From: CAZMGY01 sp964565945 [NCBI: uncultured bacterium]
GTDB lineage: Bacteria; GCA-001730085
Direction of reading: 5' to 3'
Assembly: GCA_964565945.1 (NCBI GenBank)
Contig: CAZMGY010000021.1
Span: 62,001-126,000, forward strand
Length of the DNA stretch: 64,000 nucleotides
The notes under the pieces were generated by a model. The model did not search any database. It saw only the letters and a program-made list of their open reading frames with translations, and was not told the DNA's origin. The position numbers and the translations under genes were made by a program. Positions within the stretch are counted from its first letter, which is position 1, and every line of letters starts with the position of its first letter. Below are positions 52,151 to 61,949 of this stretch, piece by piece.

Positions 52151-55087
52151 ATGAATTATAGAGATTTACTTAAACCCACATGCATGTGGGTAAGTTTATT
52201 TTGCATTCAAACACTTCATGCACAAGATATAGCCTTACTCATGACCCAAGCACAAGATTATTTATCACAACTTGATTCTAGGTCTCAGCAACAAACCTCC
52301 ACCCAAGCCAGCTTCGAAATCCCCCTGGTTCGCATTCAAAGCCCTTACACCTATCAGAATTTCGAAGCCGACATCGATGTCAAAAGCCCTGCTTACTTGG
52401 CCAGCCAACTCAAGGTCATTTGTCCCTACACTGGTAAAGCCTTTTTCATTGGCCCCAAAGACCTTGAATATTCCTCCAACTTGGTGTTTAAAAAAGTGCG
52501 CTCGCCCTATACAGGGCAGTTTTTTAGTGCTAATATCGACATTGACGCTCTACTTACAGGGGATATCCGTGAACAAATTTTAGCCTGCCCCTACACTGGA
52601 AAAACATTTAAGTTTTCACTGTCCGAATCCAACAAACATGGAACCTTTTCTACATCGGAAACCAGCTTTCAAATGATCCTCGATCCTCGTGTCAATAAAT
52701 TTTTCAAAGTCTTTACTAACAACGGCAAATTTCCTTTAACCGCCATCTCCCCTTATTCAGGAGTCCTAATTCAATTACCCACCGCAGGAGAGAACAAAAA
52801 GAATTTATCTCCCATTGAAAAAACATTTAACAACATCCTTTTGCAAAACAAAGCAACAGAACATATCTACCAGTTTGGGTATAATATCTTCAATCATCAA
52901 CGGGCTAATATCAGCCACAATCGCGACAAAAAAAGCCTCCTATCATCGAAAACACGACCCTCTAATAACCTTTTTAACACAAAGAGCCTTTTGGGAATCA
53001 TCCCCAGAGCGAAGACCAGCTTCGAAGAAGAAACTTTTGAGCCCATCGAAAGTTGCCCTGTATCTCCAGACTACATCATTGGTCCTGATGATGAGTTCAT
53101 CATCGATATTTGGGGTAAAGCCCAACAAGAAATTATGGTTATGGTTTCACGCGATGGAAAAATTCTTTTACCAAAGATTGGCCCTATCTATGTATGGGGC
53201 AAAACATTCAAAGAAGCCATTGAATTGATCAAAGAAAATATGAATCAACAATACACCAATATTCAAATCAACGTCACTATGGGACGCCTCAGAACCATCC
53301 GTGTGTTTGTATTGGGCGATGTTGTCAGACCTGGAGGTTACATTTTAAGTTCTCGCTCTACTGCCTTTCATGCTCTTTTTCGAGCACTCGGCCCCACCAA
53401 AAAAGGTTCCTTGCGCAATGTCACTATTAAAAAAAGAACTGGCGACATCATTACGCTCGACCTTTACAACCTAATCTTAAATGGAGATATCTCTAAAGAT
53501 GTGCGATTGGAAAGCAACGACATCGTCTTTATCAATACCATTGGACATATCATCGGAATTGCTGGTGAAGTGAAAAAACCCGCGATCTACGAAACCAAAG
53601 AAGCTTTAACCATAGATCAAGCCATTTCACTGGCAGGGGGCTTTTCTCACTTGGCTAGAAAAAATCATCTCCAGTTAATCCGCACAAGCAACCAAAAAGC
53701 CCCCATCATCGAGGATATCGACTACCTTAAACACTCACAGATAGTGCTCGCTCCAGGGGACGTTATTATCGTTCCCCAGATCAACATGACACCTTCGAAT
53801 TTTGTCATCTTAGAAGGTCACACCTCGGAGCCAGGAAAATATGCTTTTTCTCCCAACATGTCGCTCAAATCCCTTTTTCAAAAATCCGGAGCCTTTTTGC
53901 CCAATACTTACACCAAGCGCCTTGAAATCATCCGCAAAACCGCTGGACTGCATGATAAAATCATTTCTCTCGACTTCTCTCAGAATACCGAAGCTGTGCT
54001 AGAACAGTTTCGCTTGCACAACCACGACCGCATCCGTCTTTTTTCACGCCAAGAGGTTCGCACCCGTACGACCATTGAAGTTCGCGGAATGGTCAATAAC
54101 CCTGGTAAATATCAATATTACACAGATATAACCATTAATGATCTGCTTTTCTCGGCTGGAGGGCTCAACGTTCCTCCGAGCAATGCCATTGCCGAAATCT
54201 ATACCAAAAGTTCCCAGAAAGGAGGAAAGCTCTTAGAGATTCCTCTGAACAATATTATCAATAATCCCAACGGGCCTTCTAATATTAAGCTTTTACCCGA
54301 CAATATTCTCATCATTAGAGGCCAAAAAGTTGCTTCGGGTACCCAAACCATTACTCTCGAAGGTGCCTTTAAAAATCCTGGAGAATTCATTGTTTGTCCC
54401 AATGATCGTCTATCCGATATTATCTTTCGTGCAGGAGGCTTCCGCGACGATGCCTTTTTACCAGGAGCCAAATTTTTGCGTAAATCCCTCAAGAAAGCGC
54501 AAGAAAAATTTGCCGAGCAAGCGACTCTTAATGAACGAAGAAATCTGCTCAAAGAAGAAGCCCTCCTTATTAAAGGGACTCATAACGGAGATACGAGTGC
54601 CAATAATCGTTCGGACCTTCTTTTTCATCGCAAAGAACTCTTAAACCTTCTCTCGAAATCACGTATCACAGGGCGCATGCTCATCACCCTATCCGACATG
54701 GAAACATTTGTTGGTTCAAATCAAGACATTTCTCTTGAAAATGGTGATCGACTGATCGTCCCCGTCACCCCATCAACCGTTCAAGTTCTCGGAAGCGTAT
54801 ATAATAACGCAGCAGTCTTGTACGAGTTTGGACGAGGTGCCTTGTATTACATTGGAAAGCTTGGAGGGTTTATGCCAGGAGCTAACCGCAAAAATGTATA
54901 CATTATTCGTGCCAACGGAGAAGTCATTAGTAACTTTTTTAAAATCAAAGAAATTGCTCGCGGCGACACCATCGTTGTACCAGAATCTTTCCACTACAAA
55001 ACACCTCAGGGCGTTTTGGTCAAAGACACCGTGGAAATTCTCTACAAACTGGCATTGGGCGCTGCTGTGATTGCCAACTTAAATTAA
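52151..55087 (+). CDS. Wza-like polysaccharide export protein with PYTG-repeat N-terminus and SLBB domains
   Basis: A 978-residue exported protein. After a signal peptide (ending near LHAQ, residue 25), residues 64-203 contain a repeat with the core [SC]PY[ST] at 64, 91, 118, 146 and 200, that is spacings of 27, 27, 28 and 54. From about 305 the Poly_export domain begins: SPDYIIGPDDEFIIDIWG. Multiple SLBB domains follow (examples VFVLGDVVRPGGY, IAGEVKKPAIYE, VILEGHTSEPGKY, EVRGMVNNPGKY, TLEGAFKNPGEF). It should form the outer-membrane channel for a surface polysaccharide. The cysteines at 91 and 146 could hold zinc or a disulfide. Confidence 0.88.
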   Translation: MNYRDLLKPTCMWVSLFCIQTLHAQDIALLMTQAQDYLSQLDSRSQQQTSTQASFEIPLVRIQSPYTYQNFEADIDVKSPAYLASQLKVICPYTGKAFFIGPKDLEYSSNLVFKKVRSPYTGQFFSANIDIDALLTGDIREQILACPYTGKTFKFSLSESNKHGTFSTSETSFQMILDPRVNKFFKVFTNNGKFPLTAISPYSGVLIQLPTAGENKKNLSPIEKTFNNILLQNKATEHIYQFGYNIFNHQRANISHNRDKKSLLSSKTRPSNNLFNTKSLLGIIPRAKTSFEEETFEPIESCPVSPDYIIGPDDEFIIDIWGKAQQEIMVMVSRDGKILLPKIGPIYVWGKTFKEAIELIKENMNQQYTNIQINVTMGRLRTIRVFVLGDVVRPGGYILSSRSTAFHALFRALGPTKKGSLRNVTIKKRTGDIITLDLYNLILNGDISKDVRLESNDIVFINTIGHIIGIAGEVKKPAIYETKEALTIDQAISLAGGFSHLARKNHLQLIRTSNQKAPIIEDIDYLKHSQIVLAPGDVIIVPQINMTPSNFVILEGHTSEPGKYAFSPNMSLKSLFQKSGAFLPNTYTKRLEIIRKTAGLHDKIISLDFSQNTEAVLEQFRLHNHDRIRLFSRQEVRTRTTIEVRGMVNNPGKYQYYTDITINDLLFSAGGLNVPPSNAIAEIYTKSSQKGGKLLEIPLNNIINNPNGPSNIKLLPDNILIIRGQKVASGTQTITLEGAFKNPGEFIVCPNDRLSDIIFRAGGFRDDAFLPGAKFLRKSLKKAQEKFAEQATLNERRNLLKEEALLIKGTHNGDTSANNRSDLLFHRKELLNLLSKSRITGRMLITLSDMETFVGSNQDISLENGDRLIVPVTPSTVQVLGSVYNNAAVLYEFGRGALYYIGKLGGFMPGANRKNVYIIRANGEVISNFFKIKEIARGDTIVVPESFHYKTPQGVLVKDTVEILYKLALGAAVIANLN

Positions 55088-55102
55088 AAGGATTAATCAC
55101 TC

Positions 55103-55792
55103 ATGGATATCAAAACACGAGCTTTTTTAAGGTGGTGTATCAGCGAACTGTGCCACAACAGTGTTTTCATTTGCTTTAGTAGCCTCCTTGTTGCTCTCAT
55201 TGTGCTAATCAGCACACGCAATCAGCCTCCCATCTATGCCACCACAACCAAAGTCATTTATGGCAATGGAGGAAATGGTTCACTCGGTAGCAATATAGGT
55301 TTCGTGGCACAAACCTTTGGCATCCCGCTAACTAGACAAACTGGCGCTATTTCAGGCCTTCTGCTCCAAGAAATTCTTAAGAGTGAAACCATGAAAAAAG
55401 ATGTGATTGAAAAATTCAACCTCACCTCTTACTTCAATGTGCCAAACAACTACCTCGCCAGTCTTCGGCTGGAAAAAGTGGTACGGATCATTAACTTTGA
55501 TCTCAAGTCGATCATCTCCATCAGAGTCCAATTCAAAGACCCTAAGCTGGCCGCAGAAGTGGCCAACTTCTATATCGAGAATCTACTCGAAATGAACAAA
55601 AAACTTAAACTCACCACCAATAAGGATATCGTTCAGGTGCTAGACCCCGCCGAAGTTCCTCTATACAAAATAGGCCCTTCTCCCCGCAAGAATACTATTT
55701 CGAGCTTGATTGGAACATTTTTACTCACATCGTTCATCGTCTTAATATCAAGTATTTGGTGCAAAAAGAATAAACTACCTGTGTCCCTATAA
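55103..55792 (+). CDS. Wzz-family chain-length determinant-like protein
   Basis: A 229-residue inner-membrane protein with one helix near each end (residues 20-37 and 205-222) and a periplasmic domain between, the topology of Wzz. PSPRKNTISSLIGTFLL near the C-terminus is the characteristic Pro-rich segment before the second helix. There is no kinase domain, so it belongs to the O-antigen (Wzz) or kinase-less class. It sits 15 bases after the Wza-like gene, with AAGGAT before the ATG. Confidence 0.85.
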   Translation: MDIKTRAFLRWCISELCHNSVFICFSSLLVALIVLISTRNQPPIYATTTKVIYGNGGNGSLGSNIGFVAQTFGIPLTRQTGAISGLLLQEILKSETMKKDVIEKFNLTSYFNVPNNYLASLRLEKVVRIINFDLKSIISIRVQFKDPKLAAEVANFYIENLLEMNKKLKLTTNKDIVQVLDPAEVPLYKIGPSPRKNTISSLIGTFLLTSFIVLISSIWCKKNKLPVSL

Positions 55793-55803
55793 TATTCTCA
55801 ATG

Positions 55804-57135
55804 CTACTCGCGGGGAGAAGCATTCTCAAAGCGCGTAAATTCTTTCATAAAGATGAGATTAACTTTACCCGTTGGACCGTTACGGTTTTTACCAACAATA
55901 ATTTGGGCTTGAGTTTTATTCTCTTCAGTAGGGTTGTAATATTCTTCGCGCATTAACATAAGAACCAAATCGGCATCCTGCTCAATTGCTCCCGACTCCC
56001 TTAAATCCGAAAGCATGGGAGTTTTGTCGGTTCGACTTTCCACTGCACGAGACAACTGAGATAAGGCAATTACAGGAACTTTCAATTCACGCGCAAGTTC
56101 TTTAAGCGAACGTGAAATTTCTGAAATTTCCTGCTGACGATTATCAGTTTTTTTATACGTTTGCATCAATTGCAAATAGTCAATCACAATAAGATCTAAA
56201 TCACCCTTGGCTTTAATTCTCCGTGCTTTGGTTTTCATCTCAAGCACGGTCATCCCTGGGGTATCATCGATATAAATTTTAGCTTGTGAGAGTTTACTGG
56301 CTGCGTTCGTCAGATTCACCCAACCTTTTTCACCCAAAAAACCTTTTTTAAGATCATGGCCACTTACTCGGGCATAAGAGCACAACATTCTCTGCACCAA
56401 ACTTTCTTTGGACATTTCTAAACTGAAAAAGAGTGCACTCCGTTTTTGCGCGAGAGCCGCATGCTCCATAATGGCCAATGAAAAAGCAGTCTTTCCCATC
56501 GATGGACGCGCCGCTAAAATAATCAACTCCGAAGGATTAAGACCTGAACTGAGCACATCCAAATCACGAAATCCTGTCGACAACCCCGCCAGTTTGCCTT
56601 GGTTTTGGTACATGGCTTCAATGGCATCAAATGTCTCCATAATCTGATCTTTAAGCTCTACCACAGCCGATGTTTGTCGCTGCTTAGCAATATCAAATAT
56701 TTGAGCCTCTGCACGATCAAGCAAAGCCGTTACATCATCTGACTCATAGGCCGAAACAATCACAGACGTACATACAGTAATCAATCTGCGCAAAATAGCT
56801 TTTTCTTGAACAATTTTAGAGTGATGCAACACATTAGCAGCCGTCGGTACCGAGTTCACAATGGTTGTTAAATAGGCCATATCACCGACCATTTCAAGAT
56901 GATTTTTTTTGTTAAGAGTCTCTCCTACGGTCACTATATCAATCGGTTCATTTTTTTCAAAAAGATCCGTGACTGCTTCAAAAATCAATCGATGAGCGTT
57001 TTTGTAAAAATCATCCGAACCGAGCGTATCGACAGCTGTATAAATGGCCTCGGCTTCGAGAAGCATAGCTCCTAAAACCGCTTGTTCGGCCTCAAGATTA
57101 TGAGGCGCCATGCGTTGAATGTCGGCAGAAGGCAT
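55804..57135 (-). CDS. dnaB: Replicative DNA helicase DnaB
   Basis: A 443-residue hexameric helicase of the replication fork. ATG 57135 is selected because GGAGG lies seven bases before it; earlier GTG/ATG codons would include that site. The N-terminal domain starts APHNLEAEQAVLGAMLLE. The RecA-like domain has Walker A AARPSMGKTAF, Walker B DLDLIVIDYLQLM, LSQLSRAVESR and ADLVLMLMREEYY. The length is normal and no intein is seen. Confidence 0.97.
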   Translation of the reverse strand: MPSADIQRMAPHNLEAEQAVLGAMLLEAEAIYTAVDTLGSDDFYKNAHRLIFEAVTDLFEKNEPIDIVTVGETLNKKNHLEMVGDMAYLTTIVNSVPTAANVLHHSKIVQEKAILRRLITVCTSVIVSAYESDDVTALLDRAEAQIFDIAKQRQTSAVVELKDQIMETFDAIEAMYQNQGKLAGLSTGFRDLDVLSSGLNPSELIILAARPSMGKTAFSLAIMEHAALAQKRSALFFSLEMSKESLVQRMLCSYARVSGHDLKKGFLGEKGWVNLTNAASKLSQAKIYIDDTPGMTVLEMKTKARRIKAKGDLDLIVIDYLQLMQTYKKTDNRQQEISEISRSLKELARELKVPVIALSQLSRAVESRTDKTPMLSDLRESGAIEQDADLVLMLMREEYYNPTEENKTQAQIIVGKNRNGPTGKVNLIFMKEFTRFENASPRE

Positions 57136-57161
57136 GGTTTGTCCTCCAACCATCACTCGCT

Positions 57162-57611
57162 CTACTTTTCTTCTTTGATCAACTGAACAATAATTGTAGC
57201 GGAGACTTGCGCGTGCAACTTGATCTCAACCGAGTACTTGCCTAACTCATTCAAAGGCGAATCAAGTTTAATTTTGCGCTTATCAACCTCCCCCCCCCCT
57301 TCATTTAACAACTGTGCAATATCAGAACTTGTCACAGAGCCAAACATTTTGTCTTCTTCTCCAACCTGACAAGGAATCGTCAGACTGATTTTGTCCAAAG
57401 ACTCTGCTACCGATTGCAAGGACTCAATCACTTTTTGTTCTTTACGCAGATAAGCTTTTTTTTCATTTTCAATAGCTTTTTGATTTCCAGTAGTAGCAAA
57501 AACAGCTTTCCCCTGAGGCAACAAATAGTTGCGACCATATCCGTTTGCTACGTCGACAACATCACCTATTTGACCCAAAGTACCAATATCTGCTCGTAAA
57601 ATAACTTTCAT
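57162..57611 (-). CDS. rplI: 50S ribosomal protein L9
   Basis: A 149-residue protein with the L9 signature: VILRADIGTLGQIGDVVDVANGYGRNYLLPQGKA, a connecting helix and a C-terminal domain (MFGSVTSSDIAQLL). The position between rpsR and dnaB is the usual one. AAGAGGT precedes the ATG. Confidence 0.97.
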   Translation of the reverse strand: MKVILRADIGTLGQIGDVVDVANGYGRNYLLPQGKAVFATTGNQKAIENEKKAYLRKEQKVIESLQSVAESLDKISLTIPCQVGEEDKMFGSVTSSDIAQLLNEGGGEVDKRKIKLDSPLNELGKYSVEIKLHAQVSATIIVQLIKEEK

Positions 57612-57650
57612 GTTTTTACCTCTTTAAAAACTTAAAAATCTCTAATTCAT

Positions 57651-57890
57651 TTATTTAACAACAAAAGGCAAAAGTGCAACTTGGCGCGCTCGCTTGATAG
57701 CTTTTGCCAATGAACGCTGATGTTTAGCACAATTGCCCGAAACACGCCGAGGAATTATTTTACCTTTTTCTGTCATAAATTTTTTCAAACGTGTTGGATT
57801 TTTATAATCTATAGCAAGTTCTATAGTAACTTCTTTATCAATGCAAAAAGCACAAACTTTTTTTTTGATAAAACTTTTTCTCTTAGCCAT
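57651..57890 (-). CDS. rpsR: 30S ribosomal protein S18
   Basis: A 79-residue S18 with the zinc-type N-terminus [23 protein letters not shown] and the core [35 protein letters not shown]. Cysteines at positions 13, 16 and near 53, with a later His, suggest a zinc-binding (C+) form. GGAGGT lies before the ATG. Confidence 0.97.
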   Translation of the reverse strand: MAKRKSFIKKKVCAFCIDKEVTIELAIDYKNPTRLKKFMTEKGKIIPRRVSGNCAKHQRSLAKAIKRARQVALLPFVVK

Positions 57891-57923
57891 TCACCGACCT
57901 CCACAGTCCTTTTCGCAACGTCC

Positions 57924-58349
57924 TTAAAAGGGAACTTCTTCCTCCTCCATAGGTATCGCCATATCTTCTGATCCACTAGACATTGAACCCGTCTCAGCAG
58001 CCCCTTGACCACCCGCTTTTTGACCAACAAACTGAATGTTGACCGCGATAACTTCAAGAGTATTTCTTTTTTGCCCATCTTCTGTTTCCCACGAACGACT
58101 TTGCAAACGCCCTTCAACAAGAATAGGACTACCTTTAGTTAAATACTCTCCACATATTTCAGCTAATTTTGACCATGCCACCACTCGGACATAACAAACT
58201 TCCTCTTTTTTTTCACCAGACTGACTGGTATAAGAACGATTCACGGCAATCCCTAAATTAGCCACCGCACTCCCACTTGGCACATAACGTAACTCAGGAT
58301 CTCTCGTTAAATTCCCCATCAAAAAAACTTTATTCAAAGTCGCAGCCAT
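57924..58349 (-). CDS. ssb: Single-stranded DNA-binding protein
   Basis: A 141-residue SSB: OB-fold with NKVFLMGNLTRDPELRYVPSG and FVGQK, a short Gly/Ser-rich linker, and the acidic tail MEEEEVPF that recruits partner proteins. The start overlaps the rpsF stop (TAATG). Its place between rpsF and rpsR is typical. Confidence 0.97.
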   Translation of the reverse strand: MAATLNKVFLMGNLTRDPELRYVPSGSAVANLGIAVNRSYTSQSGEKKEEVCYVRVVAWSKLAEICGEYLTKGSPILVEGRLQSRSWETEDGQKRNTLEVIAVNIQFVGQKAGGQGAAETGSMSSGSEDMAIPMEEEEVPF

Positions 58350-58699
58350 TACTCGGATCCTTTCTTTTCTTTACCTTTTTCGGATTTTGGCGAACCTATG
58401 TTCGCATTAGAAAAGCTGGCTTCTTGAACAATCAAAGATGTCAATACAAAGTCATTAAGTGTCAAGGAACGCTTCATTTTACGCACTTGCTCTGGCTCCA
58501 TCTCGAATTGATACAGAAGATAGTAGCCTTCTTTGTTTTTGTTAATTTCATAGGATAAACGTTTTTTACCCATTTCGGAATGAGAGGCATTCGTAGCTTC
58601 ATTTTTGGTAAACATTTCATTCACAGAAGATAAAATAGCTCCTTTTTGTTCTCCTCCAAAAGCAGGGCCAACAACAATCATAGCTTCATACTTTCGCAT
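58349..58699 (-). CDS. rpsF: 30S ribosomal protein S6
   Basis: A 116-residue S6: RKYEAMIVVGPAFGG at the start, KKRLSYEINKNKEGYYLLYQFEM in the core, then a basic, Lys/Ser-rich tail. ATG 58699 is chosen because AGGAG lies eight bases before it. Confidence 0.95.
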   Translation of the reverse strand: MRKYEAMIVVGPAFGGEQKGAILSSVNEMFTKNEATNASHSEMGKKRLSYEINKNKEGYYLLYQFEMEPEQVRKMKRSLTLNDFVLTSLIVQEASFSNANIGSPKSEKGKEKKGSE

Positions 58700-58744
58700 G
58701 CGATACACTCCTAATCATTCATACTTTACTCTTGCATATCTCGA

Positions 58745-59335
58745 TCATACATCTCGAGCCCCTTCGCTAGAACGGGAATTATATGTTGCCATCAACATTT
58801 GCCAATCCAGCCTTGTAAAATCTTTTGCCGCACGAGCCGCTTTATCGAGAAGCACCAGCAAGGCAACGCGCTCATCTTTCGAAAACCGTCCTAAAACATG
58901 GTCAACCACATCAGCAGAACCACAACCACGACCAATACCTAATCGCAAACGTGCAAATTCGGTGGTCCCTAGCTCTTGAACAATAGAACGAAGACCTCGA
59001 TGTCCTCCAGTACCTCCATGTGGACGAATCTTCATAAGACCAAATTCCAGATCAACATCATCGCAAATTACTAATAAATTTTCAAGTTCTATTTTTTCAC
59101 GTTTAATAAATATTTTCAAAGGCTGCCCGCTGAGATTCATAAATGCCAGAGGCTTAACAATGTAGAACACCTCTCCACCACATCGCCCTTGAGCCAGAGC
59201 ATAGGTCGACTGGACCCGAAACCGCACATCCATATCTTTAGCCAAAAGATCAGCAACCAACCAGCCAAAATTATGGCGCGTCCATGTGTACTGATCTCCA
59301 TTATTACCTAATGCAATAATGGCCTTAGCTGGCAT
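58745..59335 (-). CDS. pth: Peptidyl-tRNA hydrolase
   Basis: A 196-residue enzyme that frees tRNA from stalled peptidyl-tRNA. Family marks: AIIALGNNGDQYTWTRHNFGW (normally GNPG; here NNGD) with the catalytic His in RHNFG, KPLAFMNLSG, ICDDVDLEFG and PHGGTGGHRGLRSI. The start overlaps the rplY stop (TGATG). The opening LGNNGDQ differs from the usual LGNPGxx. Confidence 0.95.
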   Translation of the reverse strand: MPAKAIIALGNNGDQYTWTRHNFGWLVADLLAKDMDVRFRVQSTYALAQGRCGGEVFYIVKPLAFMNLSGQPLKIFIKREKIELENLLVICDDVDLEFGLMKIRPHGGTGGHRGLRSIVQELGTTEFARLRLGIGRGCGSADVVDHVLGRFSKDERVALLVLLDKAARAAKDFTRLDWQMLMATYNSRSSEGARDV

Positions 59336-59991
59336 CACTCAGCGCTTTCATCCTCTGCAGCATTCTTTTGCCCTGTTACCTCAGGTTCCGAAGGAGCTTC
59401 TTCACCTTCTTCGGTGTCGAACTCAGTCGCTTTACGTGGAGTCCCAATAGCCAAAATCAACTCTTTAGGAGCTTCGGATACTTCGATATCACCGTCTTGA
59501 GGCAAATCAGACACGTGAAGGAAGTCACCGATGTTCAAATGCGAAATATCGACTTTGTACTCATCAGGAATTTGAGTCGGTAAACAACGAACGTGAATCT
59601 CCCACATATGCTGCTCTAAAACTCCTCCAGCTTGTATCCCAACAGAATCGCCTTTGGTCACCAATGGAACTTGCGAAACAATTTTTTCCTTCATCGAAAC
59701 TTCTTTAAAGTCAATGTTTAGGATTTGCCCATTAAGAGGATGCCGTTGAATTTCACGAACCACCGTGGCACGATTTTTTCCTGAAGCATCAAACTCAATA
59801 TTAAAAACAATACTTCCCAATGTTCGATGATTTTTAAGTATATTTTCAAAATCAATCGTATCAACAGAGATTACTTCGTTGCCTAACTCACCATAAACAA
59901 CAGCGGGAGTTAAACCTTTTTGACGCAACTGCTTGACCTCTCCTTTGCCTCGCTCACTTCGTTGACTCACTTTTAATACAACACGATCCAT
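59335..59991 (-). CDS. rplY: 50S ribosomal protein L25 (CTC form)
   Basis: A 218-residue L25/CTC protein: N-terminal L25 domain (RSERGKGEVKQLRQKGLTPAVVYGE), C-terminal TL5-type beta domain (HVRCLPTQIPDEYKVDISHLNIGDFLHVSDL) and an acidic tail. It binds 5S rRNA. It is followed by pth, as in many bacteria. Confidence 0.96.
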   Translation of the reverse strand: MDRVVLKVSQRSERGKGEVKQLRQKGLTPAVVYGELGNEVISVDTIDFENILKNHRTLGSIVFNIEFDASGKNRATVVREIQRHPLNGQILNIDFKEVSMKEKIVSQVPLVTKGDSVGIQAGGVLEQHMWEIHVRCLPTQIPDEYKVDISHLNIGDFLHVSDLPQDGDIEVSEAPKELILAIGTPRKATEFDTEEGEEAPSEPEVTGQKNAAEDESAE

Positions 59992-60010
59992 TTCCAGGGT
60001 TCTCCTTTCA

Positions 60011-60952
60011 TTAAATAAAGAGAGAGCTCACTGATTCATCATTATGAATCCGCTCAATAGCCTCTCCTAAGAGCCCTGCCACCGAAAGAACTTCAATTTT
60101 ATCAATCATCTTACCTTCGGAAACAGGAATAGAATTTGCAACAATCAACTTACTAATACAAGAATTTTTAATACGATCAATGGCTGGCCCGACCAACACA
60201 GGATGCGTAATCGCAGCCATCACATCTTTAGCACCGCGCTCTTTAATGGCTTTAGCAGCACCCACCAAAGACCCCGCTGTGGCCACCATGTCATCGACAA
60301 TCACAGCCGAACGCCCCTCAACGTCACCAAGAATATTCATCACTTCAGCATCTGTACTATTCAAGCGACGCTTGTCAACAACTGCCAAATCAACCCCAAG
60401 TTTTTTTGCAAAAGATCGTGCCATCTTGATAGCCCCTACATCAGGCGCCACAACAATCATGTCTTCTGTCTTCTTATTTTTTTTTAAGTGATCAATAAAA
60501 ACAGGAGCCGCATAAATATGATCCAAGGGTTTATCAAAAAAACCCTGTATCTGATCGGCATGTAAATCCATCGCAAGAATACGATCGGCACCAGCGGTTT
60601 CGATAATATTTGCCATCAGTCGTGCCGATATCGGAACACGTGGCTGATCTTTACGATCCTGACGGGCATAGCCATAATAGGGCATAACCACCGTAACCCG
60701 ACGCGCCGAAGCTCTTTTAAGTGCATCCAAAATAATTAATAGTTCCATGCTATTATCATTAACTGGAGGACAAGTCGGTTGCAAAACAAATACATCATAA
60801 CCACGAATGTTCTCATTGATTTTGACAAAAGTTTCACCATCTGAAAAACGTGAGATGGAAATGTCCAACAAAGGTAAATTAAGGTTATCCGCAATGGCTT
60901 CTGAAAGGTGCACATTGGCACTCCCCGAAATAAGCTTGATTCCTTTGTCCAC
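60011..60952 (-). CDS. prs: Ribose-phosphate pyrophosphokinase
   Basis: A 313-residue PRPP synthase. The GTG start at 60952 has AAAGGGG before it. Motifs: SGSANVHLSEAIADNL, PYYGYARQDRKDQPR (ATP loop), DLHADQIQGFFDKPLDH, and the PRPP loop VIVDDMVATAGSLVGAA. It feeds nucleotide, His and Trp synthesis. It lies between rplY and glmU as in many Firmicutes and PVC genomes. Confidence 0.97.
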   Translation of the reverse strand: MDKGIKLISGSANVHLSEAIADNLNLPLLDISISRFSDGETFVKINENIRGYDVFVLQPTCPPVNDNSMELLIILDALKRASARRVTVVMPYYGYARQDRKDQPRVPISARLMANIIETAGADRILAMDLHADQIQGFFDKPLDHIYAAPVFIDHLKKNKKTEDMIVVAPDVGAIKMARSFAKKLGVDLAVVDKRRLNSTDAEVMNILGDVEGRSAVIVDDMVATAGSLVGAAKAIKERGAKDVMAAITHPVLVGPAIDRIKNSCISKLIVANSIPVSEGKMIDKIEVLSVAGLLGEAIERIHNDESVSSLFI

Positions 60953-60995
60953 AACGATCCCCTTTAAATTTTAACTCAATATAAAATAAAACAGA

Positions 60996-61913
60996 TTATA
61001 TTGTAACAGATTCTTCAATATTTGAAAACGAAGAAACTGTCGTTCCTGCTGGAATATGACTCCCTCGATGAATCACCGCAAAAGGCTCAACAGTCACATT
61101 GTCGCCAAAATCAACATCAAGCGCCACATAACTTAGCTCTGGCGCTACAAAAGTGACGCCCTGACGCATAAGCTCTTCCTTGTAGCGCTGCTGAAACAAA
61201 CGGTCGGCCAAAACAAGCTCTTCACGAGAGTTAATCCCCATTGTTTCATAAGGATCCGCCACAACAACAGTTTGCATCTGACGCCCTTGGTTATACAAAA
61301 TCTCAACAATGTCCGTTAAAAAATACTCGTTCACTTCGGGACAACAAGACACACTTTTAAGAGCTTTGAACAAAACATCTGTTCTAAAACAGTAAGCCCC
61401 CGTATTAACACGACAAATTTGCTTTTCTTGATCATTCGCAATTTTTTCTTCGACAATGCAGCGCACATAGCCTTGGTCGTCTTCGACAATGCGACCATAA
61501 CCCTTAGGATCGGCAACATCCATCGACAAAACAACTCCGCCAAGATCTTTGGAGCGAGCTCTGTTGATCAACATGTCAATGGTTTGAGCCCGAAACAAGG
61601 GTGCATCACCACATAAAACCACAACATAATCATAAGAAATGCCTAACAATGATGATTCAGCTTGGGCAACAGCATGCCCCGTTCCTAATTGCTCTTTTTG
61701 CAACACACAGACAGCTCGCTCGCCAACTTCCTGCTCAACTAAAGAAGCCTTATAACCAGTAATAACGAAGTGTTTCGAAAGACAAGATCTTTCAAGAGTA
61801 TCCAAGAGCAACGATATCATGGGCTTTTCTGCAATCGGATGCAACACCTTAGGCAGATCTGAAGACATTCTCTTCCCTAATCCTGCAGCCAAAATAATGC
61901 TTGCAATATTCAT
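60996..61913 (-). CDS. glmU: GlmU-type N-acetylglucosamine-1-phosphate uridyltransferase, short form
   Basis: A 305-residue protein starting at ATG 61913 (MNIASIILAAGLGKRMSSDLPKVLHPI), as the longer frame runs into the tRNA. The uridyltransferase domain is complete: LGTGHAVAQAESSL, VVLCGDAPLF, GYGRIVEDDQGYVRCIVEEK and NTGAYCF. Only about 60 residues follow, with one or two hexapeptide turns, while full GlmU has about 450 residues with a large acetyltransferase domain. So the acetylation step of UDP-GlcNAc synthesis must be done by another protein or in another way. Confidence 0.88.
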   Translation of the reverse strand: MNIASIILAAGLGKRMSSDLPKVLHPIAEKPMISLLLDTLERSCLSKHFVITGYKASLVEQEVGERAVCVLQKEQLGTGHAVAQAESSLLGISYDYVVVLCGDAPLFRAQTIDMLINRARSKDLGGVVLSMDVADPKGYGRIVEDDQGYVRCIVEEKIANDQEKQICRVNTGAYCFRTDVLFKALKSVSCCPEVNEYFLTDIVEILYNQGRQMQTVVVADPYETMGINSREELVLADRLFQQRYKEELMRQGVTFVAPELSYVALDVDFGDNVTVEPFAVIHRGSHIPAGTTVSSFSNIEESVTI

Positions 61914-61949
61914 CGTTAACTCTACACCATTATCTGAAAAATTAAAAAG

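Noticed and set aside
55103-55792. Wzc-type tyrosine autokinase
   Set aside because: The protein ends soon after the second membrane helix and has no Walker motifs or tyrosine cluster.
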